Part shown: positions 17,131 to 23,125 of the stretch, piece after piece
Layout: each line of letters starts with the position of its first letter
How positions within the stretch are numbered: the stretch's first letter is position 1
Origin: Chara braunii
Taxonomy: Eukaryota; Streptophyta; Charophyceae; Charales; Characeae
Assembly (NCBI GenBank): GCA_003427395.1
Contig: BFEA01000055.1
Location: 112,013 to 135,137, forward strand
Direction of reading: 5' to 3'
Length of the DNA stretch: 23,125 bases
Position numbers and translations under genes: made by a program
The notes under the pieces: generated by a model
The model's database searches: none
What the model was told of the DNA's origin: nothing
What the model saw: only the letters and a program-made list of their open reading frames with translations

Positions 17131-18890
17131 TTTCGGCAGAGCTCCCGCAATCAGTAGGCATACTTCCCACAGAGTCTGGTTGCGTTCCTATGGGTTGCAA
17201 TTCCGCCTGCCGCCTTCGTCTCTGAACAGGATTAGACTTAGAGTAAGAAAGATAGAATGAGGGGTCTCAGACTCTCGAGATACAGGAGAGGGACTGACTC
17301 ACCTCACAAGAGAGGGCCTTGATACCTTTATGCTCCTGAGGGTCGCGCAATGATGGCCAAAACGCAGCAGCAACTCGGTCAAACAGAAGTCAAAATGCCA
17401 ATTGCTGATTCCCAGACGACTCCTCCGAATCACAACAAGGACTCTTCCTAATCAACTCATTCACTCCACTGAGCCCGTGACTCGAGGTGTAACGGCTACA
17501 GGCAGGCTTGCAAGCTCGCAGCTTGCCCTCAGTCACTCCGTACAATAGGAGCAGCAACGCACCATCAATAGGTGAGCAGGCATGCTTGCGGCTCACTTCT
17601 TCCTTGTTCTGCTCTCAAGTAGGCCTCTGATTCGACCGTTTGCCTTGCTCCTACCGGGCAGCTCACAGCTCAGTAGGCAAGCCTCTCAGTTGAATCCACG
17701 TTGCCTCGTCCGGTAGGACGAGCATCGTATCAGCCAACAAGCGTTCAAGCCCCGTCGTTCGTCTGCAGTCACCCAACTCAACAGCCTAGGCAGCGCACCG
17801 ACTCATAAGCAGCTTCCTCTCCCACGAACTGCTTTCTGCCACTCGGTGCAGTAAAATCGATCTGTGACTCCGATAGTAGGCCAACACCCCCCCGTCTCTA
17901 TGGCTTGCCTTCAGCAACTCCGTGCAACTGGGCGGACCGTGTAATGGCCAATAGGTAGGTCTTCACTTTTGTAGCCGACATCGCCTCCTTCGATTGCTAG
18001 GATAGTAGTGCCTCGGTCCACAGATACGTACCCACCTACACGGCCAGCCTCTTCGCCTTTTTCGATCGAAAGGAGGAGCAAAAAAAATCAGAATGAATTT
18101 GTAGTTAAAACTCGGAAGTATGCGTCGCTCCTCCGAATTTTGTCCTCTCTCTCCGCGCAGTCTACTTCTCCCTATCTCAAGGATTAATACCTTTGACCCT
18201 AATCTAGTCCCGCCATCCGATTCGCAACATGCTCAAACCCCTACTTACCAACTCTCTTTTCCCTCTCCCCGTCGTGAAGCAGTCAAAATGGTCTTCTCCC
18301 CTTGTAGAAACTCGTTACTTCACTCGCAGCCCTTTTTCTCCATGTCTACTAATCCGCTACCCTCTCACCAAACTAACGTTATCATCGGTCTCGCCCTCCC
18401 AAAAAACCCCTACTACACATGTCTTCCCGCCTGGTCCTATTAAGGATTATGCAGATTAGAAACTTTTTCCCTCACTTCTTCTTAGCCTTGTGCCATCTCA
18501 CCACGCACCCCTCTTTTCACTAATCTCCCATCCTGCTGATCTAGCAATGAAACCAGCTTCAGCACTACACTCGCCCGGTTCGAGAACCCCTAGCCACTAC
18601 CTTTCCCCGCTCACTTTCATCAAGGAATGAGCGAGGTACGAACTCTTGATTCTTGCCATAGCCACTTCTCGTCACTTCGCTGCGTTCCTGTCTTCGTTTG
18701 CACCCGGCGCGAAAGCGCGTCCACATTCACCCTTTCTTCCATGTTAGAGTCAACCGGATAACGCACTGCGACCCGAGAGCACACTGTGATTGGATAGCGT
18801 ACTGCGGCTCGATAGCGCACCAGCCCCGCGGAACACTCGTACGGGAAATCAAGGAAAGCAAAAGAAAAAAAAGAAAAAAGAAAAAAAAGA
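17131..18890. other. Gene-free stretch
   Basis: Short overlapping frames only. C/T-rich sequence at 18100-18600 produces Pro/Ser/Leu-rich translations with no recognisable domain. A poly-purine A/G tract occupies about 18850-18899. No transposon ends were identified. Confidence 0.5.
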
Positions 18891-18899
18891 AAAAAAAAA

Positions 18900-18987
18900 C
18901 ACGTCGATTTATGCATGTTATCCTTGCGCAAGAGCCATGCTGATCTTTTCTGTATCGTTCCAAATTTTTACGGATGTGCCGAAGGAC
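18900..18987 (-). pseudogene. Degenerate U6 snRNA copy followed by a T-run
   Basis: The minus strand reads GTCCTTCGGCACATCCG (the U6 5' stem-loop, damaged), then TTGGAACGATACAG, AAGATCAGCATGG, TTGCGCAAGGAT and ATGCATAAATCGA. These follow plant U6 snRNA in order. The ACAGAGA box that pairs with the 5' splice site is ACAGAAA (18947-18953), while the AGC of the catalytic triad is present. The last dozen bases of U6 (GAAATGGTCCAAA) are missing, and nine T residues (18891-18899) follow directly, which would act as a polymerase III terminator. No TATA box or upstream sequence element is visible at the expected distance, so I call it a pseudogene. Confidence 0.85.
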
Positions 18988-20338
18988 TTTGATCTGGCCA
19001 GAAGTCCCAGCTACCATTAAAGAAACAACAGGGGAAACCAACTACTAGATGGCGCGATAGACCCCCGTCTCCTCTGCTCAAGTCGGACACGCAATCTGCT
19101 CGGCAATATCGTCGTGGCCTTCTCCCTAGCGCCCCGGCCATTCAGCCCGAGTATGGGTTTGCTATTTCCCGGTCCCAACACATAACTTCCGCAATGATTT
19201 TTGCTGCGGCTCCCGACGGAGTTTCCTCTGGCCCTCTCCCCTCAACAAGGCCCACCACCCTTTTTCGACCCCTTTACTGGACAAGTCCCACTCACAGATC
19301 TCAGTGGTAGTAATAAATATCCTCCTGTCGTAACTTGCAGCCTGCTCGCTCCTGCTGCAGCGCCGCTGCGGCCTCCCCCTAGATAAGCCTTAGATCACCT
19401 CTACTCCATTACTCCTCGCATGGCTCACCAATTTTCGAGTCCCAACGAACTTGTTCACACTCAAGCCGCTCACAACAGATCATGACTGGCGGGTGGTACA
19501 CTCGCAGTGGCAGTCAGGCCCTCTTGCCTCGAGGTTAACCACCCGCTAATTTTGCAGATATATAACTGTCACCGGTCCAAGTGCCACGCCCGGCAGACAG
19601 ATTTCATACGCGAAAAGCCATAATAATAATAATAAATTATTAAGAATAAAACAAATAGTCAACAAGATTGGCGGCAGCACCGCGTGGTGAGGCGAGAAAG
19701 ACAAAAGCGAAGGATTTTAGGAACCTCTTTTCGCAAAACCACGGGGATAGCCTCGCCAGGCCCTTAACCTGTTGGTCTCTTCGTGTTATCCTGATATTCC
19801 TGCGTCACCATCACTTGGTCCCAATCCCTGAATCTCTTGGGCAAAAGTACAACGTCGTAACCAAAAGTGCTAGGCCCAAGGCTGGGTCTAGTTTCGACAG
19901 ACACCTAAATAAGCAGATACTTGCGCGACGCGCAGATCCACCGAAACACTCTCAAAATCGCGTGGTTGTTGATGCCGTCCTCCGTACATACACACAAGTC
20001 TCAGACAAACGCACCAATCCAGGGGCAATATCTTTTTAATCCTAATCTAATAAAAATCTGGTTGGCGACCAACGCCGACTTTCACAATTATCGAAGGAAA
20101 TGAAGATCATGCGCGCCTTAAGCTTTGCGCGCCCACACCCTCTCCATTCTAGTCATCCATTCAATCATTGCAACCCACAGACACAGCCGTGCCTCATGCG
20201 GTATAAACTTTAAATCAAACCTATTTTCTGTCACCTGCAAAAACAGGGGCGGATACCCTTGTAAGGGTATGCGCACCGACACCGCATGCATGTACCGCAT
20301 AGGCAGAAGACAAGCGCCAGATTAGCGCAAGGTACCAC
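18988..20338. other. Gene-free leader segment next to the primer-binding site
   Basis: No convincing coding frame. There is an AAT trinucleotide stretch at about 19620-19637. A 9-bp inverted repeat GCGGGTGGT (19489-19497) and ACCACCCGC (19538-19546) encloses a second one, TGACTG (19483-19488) against CAGTCA (19511-19516), so two alternative hairpins compete. In the retroelement orientation this lies about 800 nt after the primer-binding site. Confidence 0.45.
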
Positions 20339-20352
20339 AGCTCCGATACTAA
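20339..20352 (-). promoter_or_regulatory. Primer-binding site, initiator tRNA-Met type
   Basis: Two bases after the LTR end (TTCCTTGCA) the minus strand reads TTAGTATCGGAGC, close to TGGTATCAGAGC, the sequence complementary to the 3' end of plant initiator tRNA-Met used by many plant retrotransposons. Two or three positions differ. In the element this is where reverse transcription starts, and it identifies 20355-21245 as a 5' LTR. Confidence 0.65.
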
Positions 20353-20354
20353 AA

Positions 20355-21245
20355 TGCAAGGAAAATGAGCGATAGCGGACTCCAGAAACCAAGCAGCATC
20401 ATACACATGAAACCAGATAGCCGTGACCTCGAACCAAAAGCAGAATTGCAACTCCACCAAATAAGAACACAGGCAAAGCTCATAAGTGACAATGTTGGAA
20501 TAGTCTCATCATCATCAACAAACAACCAATGTCGATCTCCTGTCTGGCGCTCTGCGCCCAGACTACAATGGCAGATCCTATCTAGCCTATCTACAATGCT
20601 GCTGGTGACGTCAACAGCTCCCCAAAGTACGTGCAGATCTCGGCCAATGGCGTTAACCTCAAGCACCAGGTACGTCTCTCGCATCACTCACAACCTCGAT
20701 CCCCCATACACAGATGCCACATGCACCCAAGGACCACCATGCACCCCATCCAGCATAGCGCAGGGTTGTTTGGCTATGGCTGCCTGCTCTTCCTGCTCGC
20801 CCGTGAGCGCGTGGGCGCTGGCCAGCAATTGGTGCAGCAGCGCTTGCGCAGCATGCAGACAGTGCCCGAATGCCAAATGCGGGATCAGACACTTTCCTAT
20901 ATGGAAGTGGCCTGCCTGCTGCGTGCGGCCTGGCTGCACTGGGCCCCTGCCCAGAAGCTTCCGGTAGGCCCCAAGTGGCTGAGCCCCAGTCCAAGGGAAT
21001 CAGGCCCAGGGCCTAGGGCGGTTACCCTTGTTCAACTGCCCACAGCCTGTGTTCGGTCCATGTCGCGTGTCTGGCCCAGGGCCTGCCTCAGATACATTTG
21101 ATAAAGGCAGCCTGGGCCTGGGCGCTCTCAACCAACTGACGTTGCGCAACTGCCTGAATTTTCCACAGTTGCGTGGTAGTCCAAATAGGCCTCTCGTCCT
21201 TGGTCGGCCTGCCTTCACTTAGGACGGCCGACAGTGCTGGAAACA
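20355..21245 (-). repeat. 5' LTR (891 bp) of a Ty3/gypsy element
   Basis: On the minus strand it starts TGTTTCCAGCACTGTC at 21245 and ends TTCCTTGCA at 20355, giving TG...CA ends. It matches the 3' LTR at 5149-5908 at both ends and keeps about 460 bp in the middle that the other has lost. The primer-binding site follows directly. Open frames on both strands inside it (for example 20349-20687 minus and 20365-20967 plus) are most simply LTR sequence without protein function. Five bases outside the start do not match those outside the other LTR. Confidence 0.78.
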
Positions 21246-21412
21246 GGGCCCGATAGGGCTTGTCGAGGGCTTGAGCCTTGCACCTACAGCAGTGTCAGTA
21301 CCGAACCAAAAAAAAAAAAAAAAAAGCTTCAGAATATTATAGACTGCGTCCTCTGCGAATTCAGGCGGCGTTATACAAAGAGGGGGGGGGGGAAGGGGGG
21401 GCGGAAGAAGAA

Positions 21413-21520
21413 CCAATGGGCCTAGCTCAAGTGGTACCCGCATGAGCTGCTGAAATACAGACTCAGGTTCGAATCCCTATACAACCAGATGCCCAGAAAA
21501 AAAATCAGTCTGCATTACCC
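21413..21520 (+). mobile_element. tRNA-derived SINE head, same family as 4281-4509
   Basis: The head starts CCAATGGGCCTAGCTCAAG (A box TAGCTCAAGTGG) and has a textbook B box GGTTCGAATCCC at 21465-21476, with tRNA-like spacing. It also shares GCTGCTGAAA with the minus-strand copy (ATTGCTGAAA). The acceptor ends do not pair and no CCA-proximal stem forms, so it is not a tRNA gene. After the head, AATCAGTCTGCATTACC begins a body resembling that at 22151 but breaks off into an A-rich tract and a second AATCAGTTTGAATTCCTC. Confidence 0.7.
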
Positions 21521-22150
21521 AAGTTAAAAAAAAAATAAAAAAAATCAGTTTGAATTCCTCAACCGCACGCACCGGGGCCTCGTCTCATTAGCAGCAGGAC
21601 AGGAGTTTGGACGATCCAGTGTGACACTGAGTGGCAGTGGGGTGACAGTTTCATCTCGAAAGCAGTGGAGCGAGGGCCTGAGGAAGAGTCCAAAATTCTC
21701 CAAATGCATGTGCAGTATTCTCACATTGTCAGCCTGAGGCCCTACGTCCCGACTGCAATAAAACCGCCACGTCTGACAGAACGATAGTAATTGGCCACAA
21801 TTTTTTTTCTTTTTGGGTAGTACGGCAACGCGTAAACAGCAACACGCGGAGTCTCAAAAACGCCCCCCCCACCCCTCCAAAAGTCTGGAAATCCAGACCA
21901 ACGGCAGCGTTCAATATCAATAAAAAATTCCAGTACCGGCCACTTCATTGGTCCGTGCTTTCTCATGGGCACCACTGTATACTGCATCAGGCGGGCCCGT
22001 AGATGCAAAGTGAGATGTGCGGTTTGCGTTTGTCACCCCCAGCCACACACGATCAAAAACGTCAAAGACGAAGTAGAATACCTCGCTAGTGGGACGAGGG
22101 CCCTGGGCCCCATGTTAAAAAAATATATATTAAAAAAAAAAATGAAATGA
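21521..22150. other. Gene-free stretch between SINE pieces
   Basis: Short frames on both strands without recognisable domains. Contains A-runs at about 21525-21543 and a C-run at 21863-21877. Confidence 0.45.
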
Positions 22151-22260
22151 AATCAGTCTGAATTACCTCGGGCCGGTCAGTTCAATGATGATATGTTAAG
22201 GCCGCACCCTTTATTAAAAAAAAAAAAAAAGGAAANAAAAAAAAAAAAAGGGGAAAAAAA
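22151..22260 (+). mobile_element. SINE 3' body and A-rich tail
   Basis: AATCAGTCTGAATTACCTC then GGGCCGGTCAGTTCAATG and GATATGTTAAGGCCG match the reverse complement of about 4311-4365. An A-rich tail with an undetermined base (about 22215-22250) follows, as in the minus-strand copy. The head is absent or unrecognisable upstream, so this is a 5'-truncated copy or the far part of the piece beginning at 21413. Confidence 0.6.
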
Positions 22261-22384
22261 GGGGCTGCGCTTTTCTATGTACCATCCTCTCCCTTGTACT
22301 GGTGCTTGAACTGTTTTGAGGTTTTGAAGTTTTTTCCCTCTTTTTCTATTTTCTGAAGGGGGTCATCATTTTTCAAACCCCTAG

Positions 22385-22428
22385 TTCAGCGAAGCTGAAA
22401 TTTGAAATTTCAGCCTACCGAGGCTGAA
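22385..22428. repeat. Three overlapping palindromes sharing TTCAGC/GCTGAA
   Basis: TTCAGC-GAA-GCTGAA (22385-22399), GCTGAAATTT-G-AAATTTCAGC (22394-22414) and TTCAGCC-TACCGA-GGCTGAA (22409-22428) overlap so that each arm can pair with either neighbour. All are perfect. No gene lies nearby. Confidence 0.85.
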
Positions 22429-22642
22429 GTTGAAGCGGTGGCCGTTTTTTTTTCTTTTCTGGCCCACCTGGGGCCCACCCGATTTCAACTGCCCGATCGA
22501 CACCATCCCAAGAAAGAGTTTTCAGTATCGATCCGTGTCCGTCGGAAACAGCGGAAATGCGGCGCGACTGAACTGGTGGTGTAAACCGCCTCTCCCTTTG
22601 CGTGATTTGTTAGTTGACATATGGCTCGACTGAAGTGGGGGG

Positions 22643-22654
22643 TTAAACCAACCA

Positions 22655-22689
<35 letters not shown>

Positions 22690-22697
22690 CAACCACC
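22643..22697. repeat. 14-bp direct repeats around a poly-T tract
   Basis: TTAAACCAACCACC occurs at 22643-22656 and 22684-22697 with a T-run (about 22658-22685) between. It may be a retroposed poly-A remnant with its target duplication, or slippage. A GTTGGTT-rich stretch follows. Confidence 0.7.
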
Positions 22698-22979
22698 TCA
22701 CCCCCTTGTTGGTTGATTTGTTGGTTGGTTTGTTGAGCTTTTTTTCTCATTTTGTGTCCATACAGCACAGAAGAGAGTATTAGGCCCACTTGCTGACATC
22801 TGCCGTCAGGAGCATCACTCCCTCCCCACTGCAGCTCTCAGGGGCATTCCCGCAATTCGGGAGACCAGATGCTACCCCAGAGTAGTCCGCACCCTCACTA
22901 CCCCTATAGGTCAGCAGGAAGGATCCAGTCCAAGCGACAAATGTCGGTGGTTCAGGTGTGATAGGAAAAAAAGCAGGGA

Positions 22980-23068
22980 GTCCTCGGGACATACGTTAAA
23001 CTTGGAACGATACAGAGAAGATTAGCATGGCCCCTGCGCAAGGATGACACGCATAAATCGAGAAATGG

Positions 23069-23076
<8 letters not shown>
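22980..23076 (+). pseudogene. U6 snRNA retrocopy with poly(A) tail
   Basis: The sequence follows plant U6 snRNA almost end to end. It has a shortened 5' stem-loop (GTCCTCGGGACATACG), TTGGAACGATACAGAGAAG with an intact ACAGAGA box (23012-23018), ATTAGCATGG with the AGC triad, CCTGCGCAAGGATGACACGC, and the plant 3' end AAATCGAGAAATGGTCC. U6 is the catalytic snRNA of the spliceosome. A genuine gene ends in a T-run; here CAAATT is followed by about 24 A residues (23077-23100) and a further A-rich stretch. No TATA box is seen upstream. Both points identify a retroposed copy. The 5' flank GGAAAAAAAGCAGGGAG may recur beyond the window end, since the window stops at GGAAAAAAG. Confidence 0.9.
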
Positions 23077-23113
<37 letters not shown>

Positions 23114-23125
23114 AACGGAAAAAAG

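Larger units (their letters stand above)
5149..21245 (-). mobile_element. Candidate full-length ~16.1-kb Ty3/gypsy element
   Basis: Two LTR copies in the same orientation bound this interval. The right copy is followed on the minus strand by a tRNA-Met-like primer-binding site, and the left copy directly follows the end of pol. The gene order on the minus strand is Gag, zinc knuckle, protease, reverse transcriptase, RNase H, integrase, as in Ty3/gypsy elements. Against a single element are the ~7.9-kb non-coding gap between primer-binding site and gag and the lack of matching target duplications. The leader contains an AT-rich block that may be a separate nested insertion. The alternative is two related elements in the same orientation, one lacking its 3' part and the other its 5' part. 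Confidence 0.5.

Noticed and set aside
20349-21101. Several open frames of 80-200 codons inside the 5' LTR
   Set aside because: They lie on both strands within LTR sequence and are not preserved in the other LTR copy, which lacks the middle.
21413-21487. A tRNA gene
   Set aside because: A and B boxes are good, but the acceptor ends do not pair and the sequence matches a SINE family member elsewhere in the window.
22980-23076. A functional U6 gene
   Set aside because: Poly(A) instead of a T-run terminator, a shortened 5' stem-loop, and no TATA or upstream element.
1-23125. CRISPR array, bacterial operon or prophage
   Set aside because: There are no regularly spaced short repeats with unique spacers and no bacterial gene organisation; the features are eukaryotic. 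The 123-bp array has related sequence throughout the unit, unlike repeat-spacer structure.

Overview
The window looks like a transposon-dense, gene-poor stretch of a large streptophyte (green-plant lineage) nuclear genome. Three things point there. A U6 snRNA copy at 22980-23076 ends with the plant-type 3' end. A decayed Ty3/gypsy polyprotein on the minus strand has a plant-type tRNA-Met primer-binding site beside its candidate 5' LTR. The rest is microsatellites, homopolymers, SINE-like and MITE-like elements. A charophyte such as Chara is my guess from the style of the Gag and Pol proteins; this is inference from memory and not shown by the sequence. I see no intact host protein-coding gene.

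Layout. Positions 1-3333 hold a CA microsatellite, a GA/G tract, two tandem duplications (1931-2364 and 2846-3053) and low-complexity T/C sequence. Positions 3334-5079 hold a 150-bp TTAA-flanked MITE, a minus-strand tRNA-derived SINE with a doubled head, a 374-bp MITE with 67-bp terminal inverted repeats, and a poly-T tract. Positions 5149-12410 hold a minus-strand Ty3/gypsy element: the 3' LTR (5149-5908), then, reading towards higher coordinates, integrase with a chromodomain-like tail, RNase H, reverse transcriptase, protease, zinc knuckle and Gag. All coding parts carry stops or frameshifts. A second TTAA-flanked element, with the same terminal inverted repeat as the MITE at 3338, interrupts gag at 10316-11303 and contains a 681-base assembly gap.

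Positions 12411-20338 are non-coding. They include an AT-rich block (about 14.65-17.1 kb) with a ~123-bp tandem array and a family of five hairpins whose outer arms change in a compensatory way. A degenerate minus-strand U6 copy lies at 18900-18987. Positions 20355-21245 are a second copy of the LTR, in the same orientation, immediately followed on the minus strand by a tRNA-Met-like primer-binding site. The two LTR copies could bound one ~16.1-kb element with a ~7.9-kb leader, or belong to two related insertions. Positions 21250-23125 hold more SINE fragments, palindromes and the poly(A)-tailed U6 retrocopy.

The most interesting material is (1) the TTAA/ACCACCAGTAC element family, where removing the insertion with one TTAA restores the gag reading frame; (2) the covarying CCAATCTTATGG hairpin family; (3) the SINE family with a tandemly duplicated tRNA-like head; and (4) the very long retroelement leader carrying a U6-like sequence. 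All alignments were done by eye.
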